Below are positions 9,099-20,411 of a DNA stretch of 64,000 nucleotides, one piece after another; positions within the stretch are counted from its first letter, which is position 1; every line of letters begins with the position of its first letter. The notes under the pieces are model-generated. The model saw only the letters and a program-made list of their open reading frames with translations, did no database searches and had not been told where the DNA came from. Origin of the DNA: Odontesthes bonariensis (Eukaryota > Chordata > Actinopteri > Atheriniformes > Atherinopsidae); the NCBI RefSeq assembly GCF_027942865.1, contig NC_134516.1, positions 17,039,822 to 17,103,821 of the forward strand. The letters run 5' to 3'. Position numbers and translations under genes: made by a program.

Positions 9099-11980
9099 AT
9101 CAGTGGGCAGTGCTGACCAACACGTCATTGGGGTCATCAGGTGGGAACCTCCTTTCATCAGTGTTTCGTCTAGTTGGGTCCACGACACCTCCAGGAGGCT
9201 AGACAATGACCACTGGCGTCCCAGAGTCACTCCCCTAATGCCAGCCAACATTGTTCCCCATAACCACAAGCTACCCTAGCCTTTCACCAACTGCACACCA
9301 GTCCCAGCGGGGTGGGGATACAAACCCTGGTTCGGGTAGGGGGTAGAAATAGAAGTGGTAAAGATAAGTAGGAATGGGATTCAAACCCTGGTTCGGGTAG
9401 GGGGTAATGAAAGTATCGAGGGTGTCAGAGGTGGAGGCAGGACAAGACACACTAGCAGATTCAGCAGACAAACTCACCTAAATAGTCCTACAATCACTAA
9501 AAATGCCAGCAAAACCAAAGCCATACAGGCCAACTCATCTAAAATGGCCACCTGGTTTCAAAAGGCTCACATGGGCCACACCCTCCACTTAAATATCCTG
9601 AATTTCTTCCTTGCTTCTCTCAAGAGTCTGTTTACCCTAAGTGCTCTCCCTGCTGGGCCCCCAGCTACTATTGTTTCTTCTAATCTAAAACCACTAATTG
9701 GCCCTTACTGCCTCATCTGATACTTCCTTCATTATTTTCCTCACACTCTGTCCACTTACACCCAGCTCCCTCAGCATGGAGACAACTGACTTTGCAACAA
9801 AGCCTCTACATCCTACTTCCACTGGACATATCCTAACTTTCCATCCTTGCTGCTCTGCTTCTGCCCTCAACTCCACATACCTAAGCTTTTTCCTTTCATA
9901 TGCTTCCGCTACTAATTCCTCCCAAGGAACAGTCAGCTCTATGAAATAGACTCTCATTCTACTTCTAGACCATATCAGGTGCACCAGAGTGTCTGCGGAA
10001 GGGGGGGGGGCATATCTGCGTTAACTGCCACACACACGCAGACGACCTGGTTTCCGATCATAAACAGGCCTTCACCTTACAACCTGACAAAATATGATTT
10101 GCAGTACCTGAACATAAGGAACATAACTGGTCTCCATTTATCCAGAGTTTTAGGTTCTGGGGAGTTGGCAATACATCATATGTTGCCCCTATCAAAAATC
10201 TAAAAAAATCTCCTTTTCTCCATACTCCACAGCTCTTTCCAACTACGCTTTTTCTTCTCTACACCTTCCCAATTCAACCACCGTCCCTGCTTAGCCTGAG
10301 CCACTGCCTTTGTACCCCTTAACATTTCCTTCTGTCTACAAACCTGCTCAACAACTAGCTTTCTCTTCTCCTTTGGACCTGCTCTACTCCACACTGGTTT
10401 GCCTGGGCCAAGCCCCAAGCCTCCCCGGCCTATTTGCACATTACCCAAAATCTCTGCATGTCTAAGAGTTGCTTATGCATCCTGAGCTGGCATTCTTGGT
10501 TTCCACTTCCTCCCCTTGGTTGGGTTTGGAACCACCTTACTAACTACCACATCTTTACTCCCAGCTAACAGGAGCTCTGTCCTAACTTTAGTCCATTTAA
10601 ACTCCTCTACTAGACTAGATACTGGGAGCTGGAGTATGCCTTTGCCATACAGTGCCACAGTACTTAAGCATCTAGGAAAACCTAGCCACTTCCTAATGTA
10701 AAAACTAACTAATCTTTCCATTTTTTCTGCAACAGATATTGGAATCTCATACACAGACAGTGGCCACATCAACCTAGGAAACAATCCAAATGGCAGACAC
10801 CACAGCTTCAACTTTCCTGGAAGCTCTGATTTATCTATTCTATCCAGTCTCTCAGCAACATCTTTCCGAAACTGCACTGCCCGCTCTCCATCATTCATGT
10901 CTGCCTGGTACCACCTGCCTAAACTCTTTACTGCCTTTTCCCTGATTATTGGAATGTTTTCCTCATCTATTACAAACTTTCTATCACTTAATTTCCCTCT
11001 ACTTATTGAGATACTTCTAGACTTAGTAGGTTTGATTTTCATTTCTCCCCCCTTTAGATTTTTATTAAGTCTCTCAAGTATTCTCTTCATACATGGCACT
11101 GTTGTAGTGACCAACGTCATATCATCCTTTTAGGCTCAATTGGTGTAAGGTGCATGCCATCCTGACGTCTCTCTCCACCTACAACCCACTTGGAAGCTCT
11201 AATAATTATCTCCATCACCATTGTAAATGCTAATGGAGAAATCGTACACCCTGCCATAATGCCCATTTCTAGCCTCTGCCAACCTACTTAGGCACAGTCT
11301 AATATCCTGAAAATATGCTCTTACTAAGTTCACAACTAGTACGGGCACTCTAAAATACTCAAACGCTTTCCAAATAAGGCTGTGTGGAACTGAACCAAAT
11401 GTATTTACTAGATCCAGAAATATAACATGCAAGTCTTTTTTCTCAATCTTGGCTGTCTGAATCTGATGCCAAATCATGCTAGTGTGCTCTAAACACCCTG
11501 CGAAACCTGGTATTCCTACTTTCTGCACAGTAGTATCTATAAAGCTATTCTTCTCTAAATAACTAGCTAATCTCTGTGCAACTAAACTAAAGAAAATCTT
11601 CCCCGATACCTTTAGGAGAGAGATCATCCGGAACTGACTCAGGTCCGAGGACTCTTTCTCCTTTGGAATAAGAAGGCCTCCTGCTCTACGCCATGCTCTA
11701 GGAATAAACTGTTTCTCCCAAACTATTCTAAATTGCCTCGTCAAAAACCTTAGGACATCAGGTGCATTTTTATAAACCCGGTAGGGGACTCCATTTGGCC
11801 CTGGGGCCGACGAAGCCTTTGCACGCCTGACTACCTCGTCAACCTCTTTTCACCGAGGTGGTCTAACATCCATCTATCTGAGCCATCTCTCCTAATGGTG
11901 GCATGTCAGGTGGGAGGCCTACTACTCTACGCTGCTCAAGATATGAATATGGATTTCTTAGATACCCTTCCACCTCTGAA
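9099..11980 (-). pseudogene. HERO/R2-clade LINE, copy 2 (RT, zinc finger, restriction-like endonuclease), broken
   Basis: Minus-strand order matches HERO elements. The RT fingers/palm is at 11,744-11,199 (FLDLVNTFGSVPH). The RT thumb is at 11,120-10,473 (MKIKPTKSRSISISRGKL, then IRKWLGFPRCLS). A region at 10,448-10,080 ends in TYDVLPTPQNLKLW and a C-x2-C...H-x4-C cluster. The restriction-like endonuclease is at 9,984-9,694 (YFIELTVPWEEL...AYERKKLRY). The PD part of the nuclease motif (GAPDMV) is present but one frame away. The YxDD motif is destroyed, as in copy 1, and a 17-base deletion near 11,285 shifts the RT frame. The 3' untranslated part runs to about 9,099 and abuts the Harbinger end. 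It contains a 25-bp direct repeat (9,321 and 9,382). Confidence 0.85.
9321..9406. repeat. 25-bp direct repeat, 61-bp period
   Basis: CAAACCCTGGTTCGGGTAGG followed by GGGTA occurs at 9321-9345 and again at 9382-9406, in the 3' untranslated part of HERO copy 2. Two units only. Confidence 0.8.
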
Positions 11981-12234
11981 TAGTTTACCAGATTCTTCAA
12001 ATGAGTCTTCTTCATATTTTACCTTTAGGACTCATCTCAAACCTATGATCGGTTTCATTTTTTGTGACTGTAAGAGTCTTAAGTCTCTTTTCTATTTCAA
12101 TGGTATATTGCCTTTTGTTTAGGTGCTCAATGGTATGAAATTAAAATAAATTTGTAAATTTGAAATGACATTTAAATAGTCCTTTTTTCCCTTTGCTCTA
12201 CAGTAAATAAGAATGTTGACACACTGATGATTTT

Positions 12235-12351
12235 GGGCTGCGTGGTGGGTGTGGTGGTTAGCACTGTCACCTCACAGCGAGAGGGTTCCCGGGTCTGGCT
12301 TCCTCCCACAGACCAGAAACATGTGTTAATTGGTGATTCTAAATTGACCAT
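12235..12351 (+). repeat. tRNA-like SINE-type fragment, copy 2
   Basis: Near-identical to 3589-3705, in the same position relative to the TAAR gene, so it was copied with the segmental duplication rather than inserted twice. Confidence 0.6.
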
Positions 12352-12732
12352 GTGTTGTGGTTAAAACAGTTAAACTAAATAATGACTATGATGTTCATAC
12401 TGTAATCACTACACGATCCAGTCACAAGCTCTGGAGAACACTAAAACGGCTTTGTGAATTTAAGCTCTGAAAATTTACTGAAAAAGAACCATAAGAACCA
12501 TATTAAATCTCTTTAAACAGAATCTAAAACACACTGCGCCCATTTCTGTTCACTTTCAGTCACATTTACCAAAAACTAAACTAAAAATATAGATGCAATT
12601 CAAACTGTAGGAAGAGGTCGAGAACAGAAGTTGCATCAGCCAACAGACTTTTGCACTGAGGGACAGTGTGTTGGAAGAAGATAAAAGAAGTGTCTGAGTG
12701 AGCCTGAGCTACATCTCTTCCCCTCCCCTCTG

Positions 12733-13716
12733 ATGGACCATAGTGGAGGCCCTTCGCTCTGCTTCCCAAACCTCAACTCCTCCTGCAGGCGGCTGGTTCG
12801 GCCCCGCTCTGAGGCTGCACTCCTCTACACTCTGCTAGCCTTCATCTCTCTGCTCACTGTGATGCTCAACTTGCTCGTCATCATCTCCATCTCTCACTTC
12901 AGGCAGCTGCACACCCCGACCAACGCCCTGCTCCTGTCTCTGGCTGTGTCTGACCTGCTGATGGGGCTGCTGGTGATGCCCATCGAAGGGCTGTTCTACC
13001 TGGAGACGTGCTGGCTGCTGGGGAGGCTGATGTGTGCTCTGAGTCCTTATGTTTCTTACTGTCTGGTTTCTGCCTCATTAGGTCACATGGTGCTTATATC
13101 TATAGATCGCTATGTGGCTATCTGTGACCCACTGCATTACACCTCTAAGATCACAATGTTTAAAGTTAAAATCTGTATTTCTCTCTGTTGGATCTGCTCT
13201 TTTTTCTACAACGGTCTGATTCTGATGAACCACTTGGAGAAACCAGACAGGTTCAGCTCCTGTCACGGGGAGTGTGTGGTGGTCATCAACCACACATCAG
13301 GAACTGCTGACCTTTTAATCACGTTTATCGCGCCCTGTGTTTTCATGATTGTTCTTTACACGAGGGTGTTTGTTGTTGCCATTTCCCAGGTGCGTTTCAT
13401 GCATTCACAAACAGCAGCTTTCACTGTGAGAGAATCTTTAACCACTAGAAAGTCTGAGTGGAAAGCTGCCAGAACGCTTGGGATTGTGATTGCTGTCTTT
13501 CTAATGTGCTTCTGCCCATATTACTACCCTTTAGTCGGTGAGGATACCTCCACTAGTTTGTCTTATTATGCCATGTTATCTTGGATCATGCTGACTAACT
13601 CCTGTGCGAATCCTCTGATTTATGCTCTGTTCTACCCCTGGTTTAGAAAAGCTGTCAAATTCATCCTCACCCTCAAAATATTACAGCCTCACTCCCGGGA
13701 GGTAAAGATCCTGTAG
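12733..13716 (+). CDS. trace amine-associated receptor (TAAR), teleost class III type, copy 2
   Basis: Intact single-exon receptor of 327 aa, the tandem partner of the gene at 4087. Residues 1-190 differ from copy 1 at only a handful of positions (for example Phe88 for Arg, Thr92 for Met, Lys at the TSEI position). From TM5 through the third intracellular loop into TM6 (about residues 197-275) many residues differ, including most of the loop after SQV. From TM7 onward the copies are again nearly identical. Ser at 3.32 (residue 108) and Asp at 5.42 (residue 193) are kept, as are DRY, the ECL2 cysteine and the TM7 TAAR signature. It is expected to bind amines with a shifted anchor. The two receptors probably differ in signalling-loop properties or subtly in ligand range; that is inference. 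Confidence 0.92.
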   Translation: MDHSGGPSLCFPNLNSSCRRLVRPRSEAALLYTLLAFISLLTVMLNLLVIISISHFRQLHTPTNALLLSLAVSDLLMGLLVMPIEGLFYLETCWLLGRLMCALSPYVSYCLVSASLGHMVLISIDRYVAICDPLHYTSKITMFKVKICISLCWICSFFYNGLILMNHLEKPDRFSSCHGECVVVINHTSGTADLLITFIAPCVFMIVLYTRVFVVAISQVRFMHSQTAAFTVRESLTTRKSEWKAARTLGIVIAVFLMCFCPYYYPLVGEDTSTSLSYYAMLSWIMLTNSCANPLIYALFYPWFRKAVKFILTLKILQPHSREVKIL

Positions 13717-13727
13717 GCAGGGCTGAT

Positions 13728-16700
13728 ACTGAATCGTGTATGTGTGTGATCACTGTTTCAGTTTGAACAATACACACTCACTTTTGTCATTTCCTCGTAT
13801 TTACAGTGTGAAAGGGTTTTTTTATTGTGATGTGAGCCGAGTGAAAAACTGAAATATGAGTACTTTTGTCTTCCTAGTTTTGAAATTTATATATGCGACC
13901 CCCTTTTTTCTTTTTTTAAACCATGCTACATGCACACAGAAACGGTAGTGCCTTGCGCTTATAAAAACGTATTATTACTAATGAGATGCAGCCTAGAGGT
14001 AACACTCTAAAGGCTTCTTTTCCTGTGTTAAAATGGATAAATCTCATCAGTGTTTAGGATACATTAACAATGAGAAATGACTACAGTTTGTGATAAATGT
14101 GAAATCAGCAAATAAAGAAATGAGCCCGTGTGCTTCATTGCACAACGTTGAGCCTATTTCTACATCATTTTTACACAGTTTTTAGAGTCACCATAATCTC
14201 CATGAAAACAAGTGGTTCATTGTGTCAAATTATTATTATTATTGTGGCTTTTTATGGAGTTACATTAATATCACTTTGAGACTGAGATGCTGGGAAAATC
14301 TATGTTCTCTTTAACACTCTGGTTTCACAATTTAATGAAAAATACTCTTTTCTCATCATGTTTTAATGAAAATCTGAGTGACACAATATTTCTATGCAAA
14401 AACTGAGTCTAACAGCACCGCTTTTAAGCTAAAAGTAATCGTGCTACCATAGTTTCGTATATATTTGGACAGGCTTACCTCAACGTTACGTTCATCCAAG
14501 ATCTCAACGAACCAAACCTGCAGGTCATAATAAATGTGAAATGATTAATAAATTGTCATCTACATATAAACATATATATACAGCGTATATAATGAAAAAA
14601 TATGTATACATATACCATGTACAATGACAATAAAGGCATTCTGATTCTGAAGTGGAAGCTGCTCTCTCATCTAATAATTCTGCTCTCTTTTGGACACAAA
14701 ATATACTTACTGATTTCATTTTTATGGATACCTGTCAAACGTTACGAACATTGCAATTGTAGGCTTTGACTCCCCACTCTGCAATGCTCCAAACAACTGT
14801 TTATCAGTCTGAGGTATTTATGGTATACAAGTTAATTTCATTTAAAGAAAAACTTTACACATTAAAATGGTTCAAATGAAATGCTCTACCTTTGCCTCAT
14901 CTGGTTCCTGCAGTTGAGACACACATGAAACAGAGAAAGAGAGCAGCACAACGGTACCGGACAGCAGCAAGCTGTCAAAGCTGTCACAGTACAGCGCCAG
15001 CAGGTGGCAGTAGAGACTACGTCTATATCATGAAGGCAAAAACTGCAGATTGCTTATGTGATCGGCAATGTGAGTCACTTTGCTGCAGTAGGTAATTCCA
15101 TCAACCTTTTTTTCAAAAAAGGCAGAAACTAGCTTAGTGAACATAAAAACTGAAAATATGTTGAAAACATATTGAAAGAAAAAAACAGAATTTATTCTTT
15201 TTTCATGAATAACAAAAAGAAGAATATCACCACAAAGTGTTGTACAGTAAGAACTCGATTCATACCAAAACATAACTACACTAATTAGTTGTGTTTGGGT
15301 TAAGCATTCCAAAATGCGGTGATGGTTACAACGTCATTGTGAGATTTTAAAGCCTAGTTTTTCTCTACCTTTAAGAACCAATCGACCAATTCTCACAATG
15401 CCTTCAAATGCTGTTAGAAAAGACATTTTTGACAGTTTTACAACCCAGTAAATGCACCATTTGTGCTTTTGCTCCACTGTGTTTTATCATTTCTACTCAA
15501 AAGAACAACAAGAAAATCCAAGACATGACAAGTTCAGTCTGAAATAAGAGCCTCGGAAAAAAATTAAAGGCATTTTTGCAGGGACAACCTTGAAACAGCA
15601 AAGACGTGACTGAATTCAGAGCTGGCACCATTTCCTTGCCAGTATGTACATATAATACATTCATTTTATGTTTTCCAAGCTCCAAGGATAATAAAGATAA
15701 AATATCAAATGTATACATAGAAATAGTCCTAGAAATCTGTTTTACACGCGAGTCAAAAATGTGTTTTTTTTTTCTCACAGTAACAAAAAGTGGTGTTTGT
15801 GATTTATTTCCTCTGAGCAAGCAAGCAGTACTCCACAGTAATGGACCAGTTTGCCAGCTTACATCCCAGAGAAGCTGTGGACCAAGTGTCTGCCACTCTG
15901 GGCTGCAGTCCAACCTCTGCACAAATATTATATTATATTAAGACTGTCAGTTTAATATATACACAGCCACAAAATAGTTTTTTTTTTAAGAAAAGATCCT
16001 AAATATGTTTGAAGCTTTCTCAGTCATCTAGGTCGAGGTTTATCTCTATTTAGAAATGAAGGCAGCTGGACTCTTTATCCCAAGGTTCATCCTGATGCAC
16101 TGCTGCATAGGCATTTACTATGTCTGACTAAAAGAAAGAAAACTAGCCATATTTTAGCTTCTTCCCACAGGCAGTCAAATGCATTGAAAGTGAAATATCC
16201 TATACATTCTTCCCTGACTCTTACCACTCACTTTGCTATTATCAGAGTCACTTTCAGTCTCATCTGCACTATCACTTCAACTTTGCATTGCTTAATTTTG
16301 CACAACTACTTCTCCATTCACTATTGTGCTTATATGGTATACATACAACCTCAGTTGGTTTCATTTCATTTTATATTGATATCTATGTCTATGCAGTTTG
16401 TTTATGCTAATCTTAAAGTTGCCAAAACCCCTTAACATGTAGTTTCTTTGAAAGAAAAAAAGAAAGAGTCAGCATAAGATCTATTCTTAAGTCATTTTTT
16501 ATTTCTTTGTGAAGTTGCAGTACTTGTCCAGAAACAGCAGGGGGCAACATGGCAAAACATATTAGATGGTTAACCCAGCTGAAAACCAGAAGAAAAACTA
16601 TAGCCTCGATGGGGAAACATGGCATAACCCAAAACAAGTGATTTTGACCCTCCAAATTGCTGATTTATTGTACAAATTAGCGGTTTCATTTCAAACATGC

Positions 16701-16998
16701 TGCGGACATTGTATCGGGCCAGTGGCGCAATTTTGAAGGTAGAGCTCCGCATTTATGACCTCTAGCTATTATGGTTTGGTAATATTAGCAAGCTTGCTAC
16801 CTTGCTACTATGCTATATATATATATATATATATAGCCGGTAATGTTGGTCGTAGCCGGTATTTGCGGCACCTGCCATTTAATGTTCCTTTATGTGCTTT
16901 ATAAATAAATTGTTTCTACGTGAAATAACTACAAAATATTACATTTGAGAAACAGAGGCAAGCTTACAGTGGCTGCTCCTGACAAACCAGCCAACCGG
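13728..16998. other. intergenic, mostly unannotated
   Basis: No exon recognised. It contains an L2-type LINE tail at 14,617-14,650 and a (TA)n run at about 16,812-16,834. The rest has only short open frames that look like chance. Confidence 0.5.
14617..14650 (+). repeat. L2/CR1-type LINE 3' tail
   Basis: The stretch 'tgtacaatgacaataaaggc' followed by attctgattctga is the typical 3' end of teleost L2-type LINEs. No upstream coding part was recognised. Confidence 0.5.
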
Positions 16999-17210
16999 AT
17001 GCTCGTTATAGTTAACGCAGTGCAGGTGTTCACAGACGTGATGTATTCCCGCCGTTGATATTTACTGTTTTCTATTTACGTTTTTATCACTATGACGATG
17101 TTGCCCGGGTCTTTCCCAGGGTTCTAGGAAACCTCTACACATACTTTAAGCTTTAGTAAGCACTTTAACACTTTGGTACAGGTGACTGTTTTGCTCATTG
17201 CTTTCTGCAG

Positions 17211-20200
17211 AACTCCCAGCGGACTGTACCCAGATGGTGGATGAGTCCGGCTCAGCAGCGATGGGCCTCCCGCTTACCCGTGAACACCTTTATCCTATTT
17301 GTGCCACAGCAAGAGGCCTGGGTCATCGAGAGGATGGGGCGCTTTCACCGGATTTTAGAGCCGGTAGTACTTTTTTATCCAAGAATGAGGCAGAACTCTG
17401 TGGGTTCCACAGCACCAGACAAAAAAAAAAAAAGATATGCACACAGCCACAGTCCTAAAACCACTCCATGTAAAGTGAATGTCATTGATTGTATTGTTGC
17501 CGTTCAACAATCTGTTTTGTAAATCTGGGATGGACGGGTGGACGTTGATTTGACACAAACCAGAGGCCTTACTCTGATGCAGACCAAGCACAGCTCCTCC
17601 AAACAGGGTGATATGTGCCATGGCACCTGAGGTCAGGGCCAAAGAGCTCAGATTGTTTACAAAGGCTCAAAACTCCATCCATCCATCCATCCATCATCTT
17701 CCGCTGGTCCGGGGATCGGGTCGCGGGGGCAGCAGCTTGAGCAAAGAGACCCAGACGTCCCTGTCCCCGGCCACTTCCTCCAGCTCTTCCGGGGGGACCC
17801 CGAGGCGTTCCCAGGCCAGCCGAGAGACATAGTCTCTCCAACGTGTCCTGGGTCTTCTCCAGGGCCTCCTCCCAGTGGGACGGGCCCGGAACACCTCACC
17901 GGGGAGGCGTCCAGGAGGCATTCTCACTAGATGCCCGAGCCACCTCATCTGATTCCTCTCGATGCGGAGGAGCAGCGGTTCTACTCTGAGCCCCTCCCGG
18001 ATGACCGAGCTTCTCACCCTATCTCTAAGGGAGAGCCCAGACACCCTGCGGAGGAAACTCATTTCGGCCGCTTGTATTCGCGATCTCGTTCTCTCGGTCA
18101 CTACCCACAGCTCGTGACCATAGGTGAGGGTAGGAACATAGATTGACCGGTAAATCGAGAGCTTCGCCTTCTGGCTCAGCTCCTTCTTCACCACGACGGG
18201 CCGGTGCAGAGCCCGCATCACTGCAGACGCCGCACCGATCCGTCTGTCAATCTCCTGCTCCATTCGTCCCTCACTCGTGAACAAGACCCCGAGATACTTG
18301 AACTCCTCCACTTGGGGAAGGATCTCATTCCCGACCCGGAGAGAGTATTCCACCCTTTTCCGGCCGAGGACCATGGTCATGGCTCAAAACTCCTCAGACC
18401 TCAATCCAGGGTGCAAAAAAAAAAAAGCCCTTGCCCCCCTCGTAGTTCCTGTGAGCTGTCTTTGTAGCGCAAGTGGGACCTACGACGCAATATTCTTTTA
18501 GCACTGATCAGCGTTTAAAGGTTGAGGTAAATGCAGCAGCACCCCCTCTCTCTGTGTCTGTTTTACAGGGGCTGAACTTCCTTATTCCCATACTTGACCG
18601 AATACGTTACGTGCAAAGCCTCAAAGAGATTGTTATTGACATCCCTGAGCAGTCTTCTATATCATTAGGTAAGAATTGATATTGTTTTAGGATAAACCTT
18701 TGTAATCATTTGTCAGTTTTATTGGCACTCTTAAAAGCCAACGATTAATCATTTCTTTGTCTTCACAGATAATGTGACGCTCCAAATTGATGGAGTCCTT
18801 TTTTTAAAAATCTTCGATCCTTTTAAGGTATGCCATTAAGAATTTGAACCAGCTGGTGGCAGTAGCTCTTTATCTTCTCTATGAAACCCCCTCCTCAAGT
18901 TTCATCAGTGGTGTCTTTTCAGGCCAGTTATGGTGTTGAAGATCCAGAATATGCTGTGACTCAGCTTGCACAAACCACGATGCGCTCAGAACTGGGCAAA
19001 CTCACTCTGGATAAAGTATTCAGGGTAAGAAATGCAGCACTGATCGGCGTGTATTGTGCTACACGAAGATGTCTGTGAAGTAACTCGAAGCTCTTGGTTT
19101 TCTCAAGGAGAGAGAGTCTCTCAATTCGAACATCGTGCACTCCATCAACCAGGCGTCCGACGAGTGGGGAATCCGCTGCCTGCGTTATGAAATCAAAGAC
19201 ATACAAGTTCCACCTCGTGTCAAAGAGTCCATGCAGATGCAGGTAAAACGCCCAGTGCCCGTGCCTTCTTGTTGCATTAACTTGATTATACAAAGATAAA
19301 AAGTGAGATAGTTGCAACACTTAAGAGTTCCCAGAAGGCAATTTTTCAGGATTATTTCGTCTCCCTGAATATTTGTCTTTGAATTGTGTCTAGGTGGAGG
19401 CCGAGCGCAGGAAGAGAGCCACAGTGCTGGAGTCTGAAGGGACACGAGAAGCGGCCATCAACGTCGCAGAAGGCCGCAAGCAATCCCAGATCCTCGCCTC
19501 AGAGGGAGAGAAGGCAGAGCAGATAAACAGAGCTGCCGGTTGGTGCCTTTCACATCTGACTTTAACTTACTGGGAGTTTTCCCTCGACTCAGTTACAAGC
19601 TTGAATCTCATATGTAATTGAGGGCCTTAAGCCTTCATTACACTGAATCCACAAAGCATTTAATTACTGTATGTGCCTGCAGACTGTTACAACACTACAC
19701 AAGGATCTCACGTAAAACAAATCCAGCATGGTTACCGGCATCTGATCCTCAGGGATGTTAGGAAAAGGACCTTGAAAGCCCGTCATGTCGCATAAATCCA
19801 CAACAAATCTACTTTTGTTGTTAGTTTACACGCTGTGTTGTCTCCAGGTGAGGCCCAAGCTGTGTTAGCCACAGCAGAAGCCAAATCTAAAGCCATCCGT
19901 TTGCTGTCAGAGGCTCTGGCTGAGCAGGTATGTGGTGGATTTCAATACTTTCTTATTGAAGGATTGGAACTTATTCTAAAGCCTGTTAGTCAAAAAATGT
20001 TTTTCCTAGTGTTCACCATAATCGGAATTTCGTCAACAGAACGGAAACGCCGCAGCCTCACTGAGTGTCGCTGAACAGTACGTGTCTGCGTTCTCCAACC
20101 TCGCCAAAGAGTCCAACACGGTGCTCCTGCCTTCCAACACTGGTGACATCAGCAGGATGGTCACACAGGTATCCTCATTTGCTGACAATTAAGATTCTGG

Positions 20201-20411
20201 AAAAAAACGTTTGATACTTTTGACAACATAGCACCGCCCTAAAAACAAAAGACATGTACTGAACTTCTGCCACACATGGGTAACGCTTTCCACTCTGTGT
20301 CCCTGCCCTCAGGCCATGACTATTTACAGCACACTATCCGAGCCAAGACTAAAACACGAGAGCATTAAAGCCGAGGGAGAGGAGCCTCCGGTCCAGTCAA
20401 CATCAGCTTAG
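17211..20411 (+). CDS. stoml2: stomatin-like protein 2, mitochondrial (first coding exon not located)
   Basis: Nine coding exons join in frame: 17211-17363, 18569-18668, 18769-18827, 18923-19024, 19108-19242, 19394-19538, 19848-19927, 20040-20168 and 20313-20411 (stop). They total 334 codons including the stop, all with GT/AG borders. The protein starts with an arginine-rich mitochondrial presequence ([10 protein letters not shown]...). The STOML2 core follows: [18 protein letters not shown], an SPFH/prohibitin domain, and a coiled-coil with [18 protein letters not shown] and [23 protein letters not shown]2 binds cardiolipin and prohibitins in the inner membrane and scaffolds respiratory complexes and YME1L/PARL. 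Human STOML2 is 356 aa, so only a few N-terminal codons are missing. A possible first exon is 16999-17025 (ATG to a gtgttc donor, phase 0), which is weak. The ATG at 17241 is an alternative. The C-terminal tail is shorter than in mammals. Confidence 0.93.
17664..18393 (-). mobile_element. 5'-truncated RTE/Rex3-like LINE in stoml2 intron, with target duplication
   Basis: A 13-bp direct repeat GGCTCAAAACTCC (17664-17676 and 18381-18393) flanks the insert. Between them the minus strand encodes about 228 residues of the C-terminal part of a LINE reverse-transcriptase ORF ([41 protein letters not shown]). The 3' end is a (TGGA)n-type tandem tail at 17677-17693. These features point to the RTE/Rex3 group. 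The copy is about 0.7 kb and truncated within the RT. Confidence 0.88.

Larger units (their letters stand above)
11065..13727. repeat. segmental duplication, unit 2
   Basis: Second copy of the unit at 2398-5083. The HERO element in this copy continues to the left (to about 9,099), showing what unit 1 looked like before the LINE inserted. Confidence 0.95.
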
